NCBI RefSeq assembly: GCF_018409545.1
Contig: NZ_AP024563.1
Span: forward strand, 1,504,755 to 1,568,754
DNA from: Allochromatium tepidum
Lineage (GTDB): Bacteria; Pseudomonadota; Gammaproteobacteria; Chromatiales; Chromatiaceae
Length of the DNA: 64,000 bases
Direction: 5' to 3'
Shown here piece after piece: positions 54,676 through 63,636 of this stretch (positions are counted from its first letter, which is position 1; the number at the start of each line of letters is the position of its first letter). Both the position numbers and the translations under genes were made by a program. The notes below the pieces were generated by a model. That model was not told the origin of the DNA. It was given only the letters and a program-made list of their open reading frames with translations, and searched no databases.

Positions 54676-55929
54676 ATGGCTATCGACAAGCACGCGACCC
54701 CGATGCTCGACCAGCTCGAGACCGGTCCCTGGCCCAGCTTCATCTCCGGTATCAAGCGTCTGCGCGACCAGCACCCGGACGCGCGCATCAATGCCGTGAC
54801 CAACGACCTGCTCGGTCAGCTCGAACACTCCTACGAGACCCGCAAGGGCTACTGGAAGGGCGGCACGGTCTCGGTGTTCGGTTATGGCGGCGGCATCATT
54901 CCGCGCTTCTCCGAGGTCGGCAAGGTCTTCCCCAGCTCCAAGGAATTCCACACCCTGCGCGTCCAGCCGCCGGCGGGCAACCACTACACCACCGCCATGC
55001 TGCGTCAGTTGGCCGACAGTTGGGAGAAGTACGGCTCGGGTCTGGTGACTTTCCACGGTCAGACCGGCAACATCATGTTCATCGGCGCCACCACCGAGAA
55101 CACCCAGCCCTTCTTCGACGAGATCAACGAGTACGGCTGGGATCTGGGCGGTGCCGGTCCCTGCGTGCGCACCGCCATGTCCTGTGTCGGCGCGGCGCGC
55201 TGCGAGATGTCCTGCACCAATGAGCTCAAGGCTCATCGGCTGCTGGTCAACAACTTCACCGACGATGTGCACCGTCCGGCGCTGCCCTACAAGTTCAAAT
55301 TCAAAGTCTCCGGCTGTCCCAACGACTGCCAGAACGCCATCGAGCGCTCGGACTTCGCCGTTCTCGGCACCTGGCGCGACGACATGAAGGTCGATCAGGC
55401 CGAGGTCAAGAATTACATCGCCGACAAGGGCCGTCAGTACTACATCGACAACGTCATCACCCGTTGCCCGACCAAGGCGCTGTCGCTCAACGACGACGAT
55501 ACGCTCAACGTCAACAACCGCGACTGCGTGCGCTGCATGCACTGTCTGAACGTCATGCCCAAGGCGCTGCATCCCGGCGACGACAAGGGCGTCACCATCC
55601 TGATCGGCGGCAAGCGCACCCTCAAGATCGGCGACCTGATGGGCACCGTGGTCGTGCCCTTCAAGAAGCTGGAGACCGAGGAAGACTACGAGTCGCTGGT
55701 CGAGCTGGCCGAGACCATCATCGACTTCTGGGCCGAGAACGGTCTGGAGCACGAGCGTTGCGGCGAGATGATCGAGCGCATCGGTCTGGCCAACTTCCTG
55801 GAAGGCATCGGCATCGAGCCGGACCCGAACATGCTGAGCCACCCGCGCCAGAGTTCCTACATCCGCATGGATGGCTGGGACGAGGCGGCCGAAAAATGGT
55901 TCGCGCGTCAGGCCGAGGCCGGTCGCTGA
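54676..55929 (+). CDS. dsrA: Reverse dissimilatory sulfite reductase alpha subunit
   Basis: DsrA with DsrB oxidises reduced sulfur, delivered on DsrC, toward sulfite. The 417-residue protein has the siroheme/[4Fe-4S] cysteines as CVGAARC (Cx5C) and CPNDC (Cx3C), and a ferredoxin-like insert (CPTKALSL, CVRCMHCLNVMP). ATTENTQPFFDEINEYGWDLGG and the other blocks are those of sulfur-oxidiser DsrA. AGGAGAG precedes the ATG. It is the first gene of the operon, 54 bp before dsrB. Confidence 0.97.
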   Translation: MAIDKHATPMLDQLETGPWPSFISGIKRLRDQHPDARINAVTNDLLGQLEHSYETRKGYWKGGTVSVFGYGGGIIPRFSEVGKVFPSSKEFHTLRVQPPAGNHYTTAMLRQLADSWEKYGSGLVTFHGQTGNIMFIGATTENTQPFFDEINEYGWDLGGAGPCVRTAMSCVGAARCEMSCTNELKAHRLLVNNFTDDVHRPALPYKFKFKVSGCPNDCQNAIERSDFAVLGTWRDDMKVDQAEVKNYIADKGRQYYIDNVITRCPTKALSLNDDDTLNVNNRDCVRCMHCLNVMPKALHPGDDKGVTILIGGKRTLKIGDLMGTVVVPFKKLETEEDYESLVELAETIIDFWAENGLEHERCGEMIERIGLANFLEGIGIEPDPNMLSHPRQSSYIRMDGWDEAAEKWFARQAEAGR

Positions 55930-55983
55930 GCGGCGCCGACCCCATCGTACTCCCCAAGAATCGAAACACTGGAGGATCAGTCC

Positions 55984-57054
55984 ATGGCGGAAATGCGTGA
56001 GCCCATCGAGTCCGGCTGTCCGGACCCCTGGCAGTACATGCATCCGGTGATGCGCAAGAATTTCGGCATGTGGAAGTATCACGAGCATCCGCGTCCGGGC
56101 GTGCTGCTGCATGTGGCCTACAGCGGCGACAAGATCTGGACGGTCAAGGCCGGCACCCAGCGCATCCTCGACGTCTTCACACTGCGCAAGCTGTGCGACA
56201 TCGGTGACGAGTTCGCCGACGGCTATGTCCACTTCACCATCCGCTCGAACATCGAGTATCTGGTCAGCGACGAGTCCAAGGTCCAGCCGCTGATCGACGC
56301 CCTGGAGGGCGCCGGCTTCGTCGTCGGCGGCACTCAGAACTCGGTGGCCATGATCTCGCACACCCAGGGCTGGCTGCACTGCGACATCCCCGGCACCGAT
56401 GCCTCGGGCGTGGTCAAGTCGATGATGGACGAGCTCATCGACGAGTTCCGCAACGCCCGCATGCCCAACCGCGTGCACATCACCACCTCCTGCTGCCAGA
56501 TCAACTGCGGCGGTCAGGGTGACATCGCGATCAACGTCCAGCACACCAAGCCGCCGAAGATCAATCATGATCTGGTCGCCAACGTCTGCGAACGGCCCTC
56601 GGTCGTGGCGCGCTGCCCGGTGGCGGCCATCCGTCCGGCGATGGTCAACGGCAAGCCGTCGCTCGAAGTCGACGAGCGCAAGTGCATCTGCTGCGGCGCC
56701 TGCTATCCGCCCTGTCCGCCGATGCAGATCAACGACGCCGAGCACTCCAAGCTGGCCATCTGGGTCGGCGGCAACCACTCCAACGCGCGCGGCAAGCCGA
56801 CCTTCCAGAAGCTGGTCGCCGCCGGCATCCCGAACAACCCGCCACGCTGGCCGGAAGCCACGGCTATCGTCAAGCGCATCCTGAAGGCCTACAAGGAAGG
56901 CGCGAAGGACTGGGAGCGCATCGGCGAGTGGATCGAGCGCATCGGCTGGCCGCGCTTCTTCGAGGAAGTCGAGCTGCCCTTCACCAAGTATCACATCGAT
57001 ACCTGGCGCGGCGCGCGCGCGAGCTTCAACAGCTCGTCCTACATCCGCTTCTGA
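55984..57054 (+). CDS. dsrB: Reverse dissimilatory sulfite reductase beta subunit
   Basis: DsrB carries the catalytic siroheme in the DsrAB heterotetramer. The 356-residue protein has TTSCCQINCGGQGDIAIN and ERPSVVARCPVAAIRP for cofactor binding, then a ferredoxin domain CICCGACYPPCPPMQI. N-terminal MHPVMRKNFGMWKYHEHP is characteristic. GGAGGA lies 9 bp before the ATG. A strong hairpin follows before dsrE. Confidence 0.97.
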   Translation: MAEMREPIESGCPDPWQYMHPVMRKNFGMWKYHEHPRPGVLLHVAYSGDKIWTVKAGTQRILDVFTLRKLCDIGDEFADGYVHFTIRSNIEYLVSDESKVQPLIDALEGAGFVVGGTQNSVAMISHTQGWLHCDIPGTDASGVVKSMMDELIDEFRNARMPNRVHITTSCCQINCGGQGDIAINVQHTKPPKINHDLVANVCERPSVVARCPVAAIRPAMVNGKPSLEVDERKCICCGACYPPCPPMQINDAEHSKLAIWVGGNHSNARGKPTFQKLVAAGIPNNPPRWPEATAIVKRILKAYKEGAKDWERIGEWIERIGWPRFFEEVELPFTKYHIDTWRGARASFNSSSYIRF

Positions 57055-57076
57055 TCGAACGATAATCCATCGCCTC

Positions 57077-57109
57077 GGGTCGGACGCGCGTTTCGCGCCT
57101 GTCCGACCC
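57077..57109. promoter_or_regulatory. Strong two-part hairpin between dsrB and dsrE
   Basis: Outer arms GGGTCGGAC (57077-57085) and GTCCGACCC (57101-57109) are perfectly complementary, and an inner GCGCG/CGCGC stem closes on TTT. The only flaw is a two-base CT bulge. It starts 23 bp after dsrB and ends 40 bp before dsrE. No T-tract follows, so it probably attenuates transcription or protects the dsrAB message, giving more DsrAB than downstream proteins. Confidence 0.6.
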
Positions 57110-57149
57110 GGTATCGCGATGACCTGATTTGGACATCCATGAGGTCTAC

Positions 57150-57542
57150 ATGAAGTTCGCGCTTCAGATCAATGAGGGGCCGTATCAGCATCAGGCGTCC
57201 GACTCGGCCTATCAGTTCGCCAAGGCCGCGCTGGAGAAGGGGCACGAGATCTTCCGGGTCTTCTTCTATCACGACGGCGTCAACAACTCGACCCGTCTGA
57301 CCACACCGCCGCAAGACGACCGTCACATCGTCAACCGCTGGGCCGAGCTGGCCGAGCAGTACGATCTGGACATGGTCGTCTGTGTCGCCGCCGCCCAGCG
57401 TCGCGGCATCGTCGACGAAGGCGAGATGACCCGCAACGGCAAGGACGCGACCAACATCCATCCCAGATTCCGGATCTCCGGACTCGGGCAACTGGTCGAG
57501 GCGGCGATCCAGGCCGACCGTCTCGTCGTCTTCGGTGACTGA
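57150..57542 (+). CDS. dsrE: Sulfurtransferase subunit DsrE
   Basis: DsrE is the active sulfur-accepting subunit of the DsrE2F2H2 complex that passes sulfur to DsrC. The 130-residue protein starts MKFALQINEGPYQHQ at the ATG at 57150, the known start in relatives; a TTG at 57129 is rejected. The conserved persulfide Cys78 lies in VVCVAAAQRRG. The C-terminus AIQADRLVVFGD is typical. It lies 15 bp before dsrF. Confidence 0.96.
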   Translation: MKFALQINEGPYQHQASDSAYQFAKAALEKGHEIFRVFFYHDGVNNSTRLTTPPQDDRHIVNRWAELAEQYDLDMVVCVAAAQRRGIVDEGEMTRNGKDATNIHPRFRISGLGQLVEAAIQADRLVVFGD

Positions 57543-57557
57543 TTAAGGAGTGCCGGC

Positions 57558-57968
57558 ATGTCGGAAGTCGTGAAGAAATTCATGTACCTCAATCGCAAGG
57601 CGCCCTACGGCACCATCTATGCGTGGGAAGCCCTGGAAGTCGTGCTCATCGGCGCGGCCTTCGATCAGGACGTGTGTGTCATGTTCCTCGACGACGGGGT
57701 CTACCAGCTCACCAAGGGCCAGGACACCAAGGGCATCGGGATGAAGAACTTCTCCCCGACCTACCGCACCCTGGGCGACTACGAGGTGCGCCGCATCTAT
57801 GTCGACCGCGCCTCGCTGGAAGCGCGCGGACTGACTCAGGACGATCTGGTCGAGATCGCCTACGAGGACATGGAGACCGAGGAAGAGTTCGACAACATCG
57901 TCGAGGTCATCGACTCAGCCCGCGTCAGCGCGCTGATGAATGAGTCCGACGCGATCTTCAGCTTCTAA
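57558..57968 (+). CDS. dsrF: Sulfurtransferase subunit DsrF
   Basis: DsrF is a structural partner in the DsrEFH hexamer. The 136-residue protein begins SEVVKKFMYLNRKAPYGTIYAWEALEV-like sequence, and has a DsrE-type fold with AAFDQDVCVMFLDDGVYQL near residue 35. TAAGGAGTG precedes the ATG. It is followed by dsrH after 12 bp. Confidence 0.95.
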   Translation: MSEVVKKFMYLNRKAPYGTIYAWEALEVVLIGAAFDQDVCVMFLDDGVYQLTKGQDTKGIGMKNFSPTYRTLGDYEVRRIYVDRASLEARGLTQDDLVEIAYEDMETEEEFDNIVEVIDSARVSALMNESDAIFSF

Positions 57969-57980
57969 AGGGAGGGTGAA

Positions 57981-58289
57981 ATGAGCATTCTGCATACCGT
58001 CAACAAGTCACCCTTCGAGCGCAATTCGCTAGAATCCTGCCTGAAGTTTGCCACCGAGGGTGCGAGCGTCCTGCTGTTCGAGGACGGCATCTATGCCGCG
58101 CTCGCGGGAACCAGCGTCGAGTCCCAGGTGACGGCGGCGCTCGGCAAGCTCAAACTGTACGTGCTCGGCCCCGACCTCAAGGCCCGGGGCTTTAGTGATG
58201 AGCGCGTCATCCCAGGGATCAGCGTCGTGGACTACGCCGGCTTCGTCGATCTGACGACCGAGTGCGACACCGTCCAGGCCTGGTTGTAA
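57981..58289 (+). CDS. dsrH: Sulfurtransferase subunit DsrH (TusB-like)
   Basis: DsrH completes the DsrEFH complex. The 102-residue protein has the TusB/DsrH pattern: MSILHTVNKSPFERNSLESC with the conserved Cys20, VLLFEDGIYAAL, and KLYVLGPDLKARG. A GGGAGG site precedes the ATG. dsrC starts 42 bp later; in Allochromatium vinosum dsrC is reported to have an additional promoter, and this gap could hold one. Confidence 0.95.
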   Translation: MSILHTVNKSPFERNSLESCLKFATEGASVLLFEDGIYAALAGTSVESQVTAALGKLKLYVLGPDLKARGFSDERVIPGISVVDYAGFVDLTTECDTVQAWL

Positions 58290-58331
58290 GTTTTCAATTT
58301 CTGAACGAACCCAACAGAGGAGCATCCCCCA

Positions 58332-58670
58332 ATGGCGGATACGATCGATGTCAATGGCAAGCAACTGGCCGTGGATGAAGAAGGCTATCTGGTCAATCTG
58401 AACGATTGGGAACCGGAAGTCGCCAAGGTCATGGCCAAGCAGGACAACCTGGAGCTGACCGACGAGCACTGGGACATCATCAACTTCCTGCGCGAGTACT
58501 ACGAGGAGTATCAGATCGCTCCCGCCGTGCGCGTCCTGACCAAGGCCGTCGGCAAGAAGCTCGGCAAGGACAAGGGCAACAGCAAGTATCTCTACGGCCT
58601 CTTCCCCTATGGTCCGGCCAAGCAGGCGTGCCGTTTCGCCGGCCTGCCCAAGCCGACCGGCTGCGTCTGA
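58332..58670 (+). CDS. dsrC: Sulfur carrier protein DsrC (TusE family)
   Basis: DsrC carries sulfur between DsrEFH and DsrAB and forms a trisulfide in sulfite-linked turnover. The 112-residue protein has the whole C-terminal arm with both redox cysteines, Cys100 (KQACRFAGL) and Cys111 (PKPTGCV). This two-cysteine form separates DsrC from single-Cys TusE. NLNDWEPEVAKVMA and DEHWDIINFLREYY fit the family. GAGGAGC lies 10 bp before the ATG. Confidence 0.97.
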   Translation: MADTIDVNGKQLAVDEEGYLVNLNDWEPEVAKVMAKQDNLELTDEHWDIINFLREYYEEYQIAPAVRVLTKAVGKKLGKDKGNSKYLYGLFPYGPAKQACRFAGLPKPTGCV

Positions 58671-58755
58671 CAACGGACGAGCGTCCGGCGCGCGCGGTTC
58701 CCTGTGAGCCGGCGGCGCGCCGGATTCCATCAAGCTCCACCGAGGGTGCGGAAAC

Positions 58756-59487
58756 ATGGCGTTTCTGACGAACTTCTATGCCTTCCTGTTCTATTTCGCC
58801 GCCTTCGTGCTCGTGGCGGGTCTGGCTCGCAAGATCATTCAGTACGCCCGCACGCCGGCGCCGCTGAAGATCCCGACCACCCCGGCGCCGACGACCGGAC
58901 GCGGTGTGGTTCTCAGGATGATGCGTGAGGTCGTCCTGTTCGAGAGCCTGTTTCGCGGCAACAAGTGGACCTGGGTCTTCGGCTGGATGTTCCATTTCGG
59001 CCTGCTGCTGGTCACGCTGCGCCATCTGCGCTATTTCATCGAACCCGTGTGGTTCCCGATTCAACTCGTCCAGCCGTTCGGCATCTATGGCGGAATCGCC
59101 ATGATCCTGGGGCTGGCCGGACTCTGGGCGCGGCGCTTCCTGGTCGACCGCGTCAAGTACATCACCTCGACCTCGGACCATCTGATCCTGGGCCTGCTGA
59201 TCGCCATCGGCTGCACCGGACTGCTGATGAAGTTCGTCTTCCATGTCGACGTGGTCGAGATCAAGCACTTCTTCCAGGGGCTCTACAGCTACGACATCCA
59301 GCCGCTGCCGGCCGACCCGCTGCTGCTGCTGCATCTGTTCCTGGTGGCCCTGCTCATGATCATCTTCCCCTACAGCAAGCTGCTGCACATGCCCGGACTC
59401 TTCTTCAGCCCGACGCGCAACCAGGTCGACAACCCGCGCGAACGGCGTCACATCGCGCCCTGGGCCAGGAAGCTCGAACAGTCATGA
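58756..59487 (+). CDS. dsrM: DsrM, membrane cytochrome b subunit of DsrMKJOP
   Basis: DsrM is a NarI-like diheme cytochrome b that moves electrons between DsrK and the quinone pool. The 243-residue protein is hydrophobic with about five membrane segments and potential heme histidines in WMFHFGLLLVTLRHLRYF and LLHLFLVALLMII. It starts 86 bp after dsrC, with GAGGGTG upstream. dsrK follows after 47 bp. Confidence 0.94.
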   Translation: MAFLTNFYAFLFYFAAFVLVAGLARKIIQYARTPAPLKIPTTPAPTTGRGVVLRMMREVVLFESLFRGNKWTWVFGWMFHFGLLLVTLRHLRYFIEPVWFPIQLVQPFGIYGGIAMILGLAGLWARRFLVDRVKYITSTSDHLILGLLIAIGCTGLLMKFVFHVDVVEIKHFFQGLYSYDIQPLPADPLLLLHLFLVALLMIIFPYSKLLHMPGLFFSPTRNQVDNPRERRHIAPWARKLEQS

Positions 59488-59534
59488 GCCCCGTGATTCG
59501 AGCGCCCCAGTCGTCCGCTTACAGAGGTTGATCC

Positions 59535-61106
59535 ATGGCCAAGGCAACGTTCGAAGTCCCAGAACTGACCCAATACACCGAGGTTCCGCCGATCACGCCC
59601 GGAGCCATGGCGCACAGCGCGCCCTTCAAGTCGCGCGAAGAATTCCAGACCCCGCTCGGTTTCCCCGGCGAGCTGGTCGAGGACTGGCAGGCCAGGGCCA
59701 TCGACAAGATGGGCGAGCTGCTGGGCAAGTACCGCTCACTGCGCGTCTACATGGACGCCTGTGTCAAGTGCGGCTCCTGCACCGACAAGTGCCATTACTT
59801 CCTCGGCACCGGCGATCCCAAGAACATGCCGGTCGCGCGTCAGGATCTGATGCGCAAGGTCTACCGGCGCTATTTCACCCTGAGCGGCAAGCTGTTCCCT
59901 AAGCTGGTCGGAGCCGAGGACTTCACCGAGGAAGTGCTCAACGACTGGTACAGCTATTTCCATCAGTGTTCGCAGTGCCGGCGCTGTTCGGTGTTCTGTC
60001 CCTACGGCATCGATACGGCCGAGATCTCCATGGCCGCGCGCGAGATCATGGACTCGATCGGCGTCGGCCAGAAGTACTGCAACGAGATCATCGGCAAGGT
60101 CTACAAGATCGGCAACAACCTGGGTCTGCCGGGACCGGCGCTCGAGGACACGCTCGAAGGGCTGGAAGAGGACGTCTACGACGACACCGGCGTGCGGGTG
60201 AAGTACCCCATCGATCAGGTCGGTGCCGAGATCCTGCTCGTCACCCCCTCAGCCGACTTCTTCGCCGAGCCGCACGTCGACGGCCTGATCGGCTACGGCA
60301 AGGTGTTCCACGAGGCGGGCGTCTCCTGGACCCTGAGCTCCTATGCGTCCGAGGCGGCCAACTTCGGCATGTTCATCGGCTCCTACGACAACATGCGCCG
60401 GTTGGCCCAGCGCATCCGCGAGGCGGCGATCGAGCTCAAGGTCAAGCGCATCGTCTTCGGCGAGTGCGGACATGCCTGGCGCGTGGCCTATTCGTTCCTG
60501 AATACGCTGGCCGGACCCTGGGACTTCCTCGACCCGCGCTATCCGGTGCCGCAGCACATCTGCGAGTTCACCTATGAGCTGATCCAGCAGGGCAAGCTCA
60601 ATCTCGACAAGAGCGAGAACGACGACAAGGTTCTGACCTATCACGATTCCTGCAACGTCGCGCGCGCCTCGCGTATGGGCAACACCCCGGGCGGTCAGTT
60701 CGAGATCCCGCGCGCCATCATCCGCGCGACCTGCAACAACTTCTACGACATGGACGAGGACACCATCCGCGACCGCACCTTCTGTTGCGGCGGCGGCGGT
60801 GGGTTGCTGACCGACGATCTCATGGAGCTGCGCGTCAAGGGCGCCAAGCCGCGCGTCGATGCGCTCAACAACGTGATGCAGGAGAAGGGCGTGACGCACA
60901 TGGCCACCATCTGCGCCATCTGCAAGAGTCAGTTCACCAAGGTCTTGCCCTATTACGGCCTGGACATGGACCAGATCGTCAGCCTGCATCAGCTCGTCTC
61001 CAACGCCATCGTGCTCACGCCCGGGCCGGATGACGAGGATGAGGACGATGACGAGCCGGACCCGGACGATCCGAACGACGAAGAAGAAACAGACGAGGCG
61101 GCCTGA
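59535..61106 (+). CDS. dsrK: DsrK, iron-sulfur catalytic subunit of DsrMKJOP
   Basis: DsrK is an HdrD-like cytoplasmic subunit that oxidises or reduces DsrC. The 523-residue protein has two [4Fe-4S] motifs near residues 75-155: CVKCGSCTDKCHYFLG and CSQCRRCSVFCPYGID. CCG-domain cysteines occur as FGECGHAWRVAY, YHDSCNVARASRMG and FCCGGGGGLL, and the end has TICAICKSQF. A highly acidic C-terminal tail of about 25 residues follows. It lies between dsrM and dsrL. Confidence 0.96.
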   Translation: MAKATFEVPELTQYTEVPPITPGAMAHSAPFKSREEFQTPLGFPGELVEDWQARAIDKMGELLGKYRSLRVYMDACVKCGSCTDKCHYFLGTGDPKNMPVARQDLMRKVYRRYFTLSGKLFPKLVGAEDFTEEVLNDWYSYFHQCSQCRRCSVFCPYGIDTAEISMAAREIMDSIGVGQKYCNEIIGKVYKIGNNLGLPGPALEDTLEGLEEDVYDDTGVRVKYPIDQVGAEILLVTPSADFFAEPHVDGLIGYGKVFHEAGVSWTLSSYASEAANFGMFIGSYDNMRRLAQRIREAAIELKVKRIVFGECGHAWRVAYSFLNTLAGPWDFLDPRYPVPQHICEFTYELIQQGKLNLDKSENDDKVLTYHDSCNVARASRMGNTPGGQFEIPRAIIRATCNNFYDMDEDTIRDRTFCCGGGGGLLTDDLMELRVKGAKPRVDALNNVMQEKGVTHMATICAICKSQFTKVLPYYGLDMDQIVSLHQLVSNAIVLTPGPDDEDEDDDEPDPDDPNDEEETDEAA

Positions 61107-61180
61107 CCGGGGCCATCGGAACCTGATACGAATCCCCTGATCCCCGCGTCAGGGTTCAACTGGTACGGAGAACGATTGAG

Positions 61181-63145
61181 ATGGCGACTTCCAGCGACGA
61201 GATGAAGATGAAGCCGACCTGGCGTCGATTCGAGGACGGCAACCACGTCTGGGACAACTTGACCGATAAGATCTTCAATCAGGACCGCTCCCACAAGTGT
61301 CCGACCTATGTCCACAAGACGCCGCCCTGTCAGGGGAGCTGTCCGTCGGGCGAGGACATCCGCGGTTGGCTGCAGATCGTGCGCGGCATGGAAAAGCCGC
61401 CGCAGGGCATGGACTGGAAAGAGTATGCCTTCCGTCGTTCCACCGATGCCAATCCCTTCCCGGCGATGATGGGCCGCGTCTGTCCGGCGCCCTGTCAGGA
61501 CGGCTGTAATCGCAACGAGCTGGAAGACTTCGTCGGCATCAACTCGGTCGAGCAGTTCATCGGCGACACCGCCATCGCCAATGGTTACACCTTCGAGGCG
61601 CCCGATCTCGACACCGGCAAGCGCATCGCCATCGTCGGCGGCGGGCCGGCGGGTCTGGCGGCGGCCTATCAACTGCGCCGCAAGGGGCATAGCTGCACCA
61701 TCTTCGAGGCCAACGACGGTCTGGGCGGCATGTTCCGTTTCGGCATCCCCGGCTATCGCGTGCCGCGCGACAAGCTCGACGCCGAGATCCAGCGCATCAT
61801 TGACATGGGCCGGGTCGAGGTCAAGCTCAAGACCCGCATCGGCACGGATGTCACGGTCGAGCAGCTCGAAAAGGACTATGACGCCATTCTGTGGGCCATC
61901 GGCTGTCAGAGCGGTCGCGGTCTGCCGGTTCCGGGCTGGGAGGGCACGCCCAACTGTGTCACGGGTGTCGCCTTCCTCAAGGCGTTCAACGAAGGCCGCC
62001 TGAAGGTCACGGCCGGCAAGGTCGTCTGCGTCGGCGGCGGCGACACCTCGATCGACGTGGTCTCGGTCGCGCGTCGTCTCGGTCATATAGACAAGACGCA
62101 TCCGAACGAGCTGCCGGAAGCCGTCATTCGCGACGGCTATCTCGCCCATGACACGGCCAGCGCCGCCGCCGCTCAGGGCGCCGAGGTCACGCTGACTTCG
62201 CTCTTCCCCCGCGACAAGATGACCGCCTCCGAGCACGAGGTCGACGACGCAACCCGCGAGGGTGTGACCATCCTCGACGGCGTGATGCCGGTCGAGGTCA
62301 TCAAGGACGCCAATGGCCGTGCCACTGGGCTGAAGGTTGCCGACTGCACCATGACCGACGGTCGTCCGACTCCGGTCGAGGGCACCGAGCGCGTGCTCGA
62401 GGCCGACCTGATCGTCTCGGCGATCGGGCAGGGCGGCGACCTCTCGGGTCTGGAGCAGTTCGACAACGGGCGCGGTCTGATGGACTCCGACAAGTTCTAT
62501 CAGGTACCGGGCAAGGCGGGTCACTTCGTCGCCGGCGACATCATCCGTCCGCACCTGCTGACCACCGCCATCGGTCAGGCCTGGATCGCGGCCGACTCGA
62601 TCGACGCCTATGTGATGCAGGCCGAGTACAAGCGCCGTCCGAAAGTCGACGTGCACCACTTCAACCTGCTCGACAAGCTCACCGAAGCCCATCTGGCGCC
62701 TGAGTCCTTCGTCGCCGGTCAGGCCGGCGATATGCGCGGAACCTCGGATGCCAACTATGCGATCCACAACTACGAGGATCGCTCCGGCGCCGAGGTCATC
62801 TCGCACGAAGAGTTGTTCCTGGGGCACTTCAACTATGTGCCGCGCAATCTGCGCAAGGAAGAGGTGCCGAGCGCCGAAGAAGTGCTGGGCCACTTCCGCG
62901 AGCGCGTCATCGGTCTGACCGAAGCCGAGGCGATCGACGAGGCCAAGCGCTGCATGAGCTGCGGTCTGTGCTTCGAGTGCGACAACTGCGTCATCTTCTG
63001 TCCGCAGGATGCCGTCTATCGCGTCGACAAGTCCGAGCGCACCACCGGCCGCTATGTCGCCACCGACTACGCCAAGTGCATCGGCTGTCATATCTGTGCC
63101 GACGTCTGTCCGACCGGCTACATCAAGATGGGTCTGGGCGAGTGA
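61181..63145 (+). CDS. dsrL: DsrL, NAD(P)H:acceptor oxidoreductase partner of DsrAB
   Basis: DsrL is the iron-sulfur flavoprotein that takes electrons from DsrAB and is diagnostic of sulfur oxidisers. The 654-residue protein is related to glutamate synthase small subunits. It has N-terminal Cys motifs (PPCQGSCPSGEDIRGW, CPAPCQDGCNRNE), an FAD motif IVGGGPAGLAAAYQLRR, an NAD(P)-binding VCVGGGDTSIDVVSVARRLG, and a C-terminal ferredoxin domain (CMSCGLCFECDNCVIFCP, CIGCHICADVCPTG). GGAGAACG lies before the ATG. Confidence 0.97.
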   Translation: MATSSDEMKMKPTWRRFEDGNHVWDNLTDKIFNQDRSHKCPTYVHKTPPCQGSCPSGEDIRGWLQIVRGMEKPPQGMDWKEYAFRRSTDANPFPAMMGRVCPAPCQDGCNRNELEDFVGINSVEQFIGDTAIANGYTFEAPDLDTGKRIAIVGGGPAGLAAAYQLRRKGHSCTIFEANDGLGGMFRFGIPGYRVPRDKLDAEIQRIIDMGRVEVKLKTRIGTDVTVEQLEKDYDAILWAIGCQSGRGLPVPGWEGTPNCVTGVAFLKAFNEGRLKVTAGKVVCVGGGDTSIDVVSVARRLGHIDKTHPNELPEAVIRDGYLAHDTASAAAAQGAEVTLTSLFPRDKMTASEHEVDDATREGVTILDGVMPVEVIKDANGRATGLKVADCTMTDGRPTPVEGTERVLEADLIVSAIGQGGDLSGLEQFDNGRGLMDSDKFYQVPGKAGHFVAGDIIRPHLLTTAIGQAWIAADSIDAYVMQAEYKRRPKVDVHHFNLLDKLTEAHLAPESFVAGQAGDMRGTSDANYAIHNYEDRSGAEVISHEELFLGHFNYVPRNLRKEEVPSAEEVLGHFRERVIGLTEAEAIDEAKRCMSCGLCFECDNCVIFCPQDAVYRVDKSERTTGRYVATDYAKCIGCHICADVCPTGYIKMGLGE

Positions 63146-63162
63146 GGCCCCTGGAGGCGTCG

Positions 63163-63633
63163 ATGGTCAAAGCCGTAGTCAGAGCCGGCCTGCTGACGCT
63201 GGGTCTGGTGTGGGTGGCGCTCGCCGCCGACACCGCCCTGGCCGATGGGGTCAAGCGATACGTGGTCGAGGGTTCGCCCGCCGCCGAGCGGGAGTCCTGC
63301 GTCGAACCGACCGAGCGGATGCGCCGCATGCACATGGAATTCATCAAGCACCAGCGCATCTCCACGGTCCACGAGGGCATCCGGGGCACCAAGTACAGCC
63401 TCACCGGCTGTGTCGACTGTCACATCAGTTACGACGAGAACCGTAATCCCCGCCCGATCGACCAGCCCGATCAATTCTGCGGGGCCTGTCACAACTATGC
63501 CGCCGTGGATCTGAACTGCTTCGACTGTCACGCCTCCGTGCCCAACCGGCCCGGCGCCGATGCCGAGGCGGCGCATCGCGCCGCCGGTGTCGTGGGACGG
63601 GTCGCGAGCACGCCTCCACAGGGAGGCCGGTGA
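63163..63633 (+). CDS. dsrJ: DsrJ, triheme cytochrome c
   Basis: DsrJ is the periplasmic cytochrome of the DsrMKJOP complex. The 156-residue protein has an N-terminal signal/anchor (VVRAGLLTLGLVWVALAA) and three heme sites: CVDCH, CGACH and CFDCH at about residues 86-126. The Cys in ERESCVEPTER is the expected unusual heme ligand. GGAGG precedes the ATG at 63163. dsrO follows after 3 bp. Confidence 0.95.
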   Translation: MVKAVVRAGLLTLGLVWVALAADTALADGVKRYVVEGSPAAERESCVEPTERMRRMHMEFIKHQRISTVHEGIRGTKYSLTGCVDCHISYDENRNPRPIDQPDQFCGACHNYAAVDLNCFDCHASVPNRPGADAEAAHRAAGVVGRVASTPPQGGR

Positions 63634-63636
63634 ACG

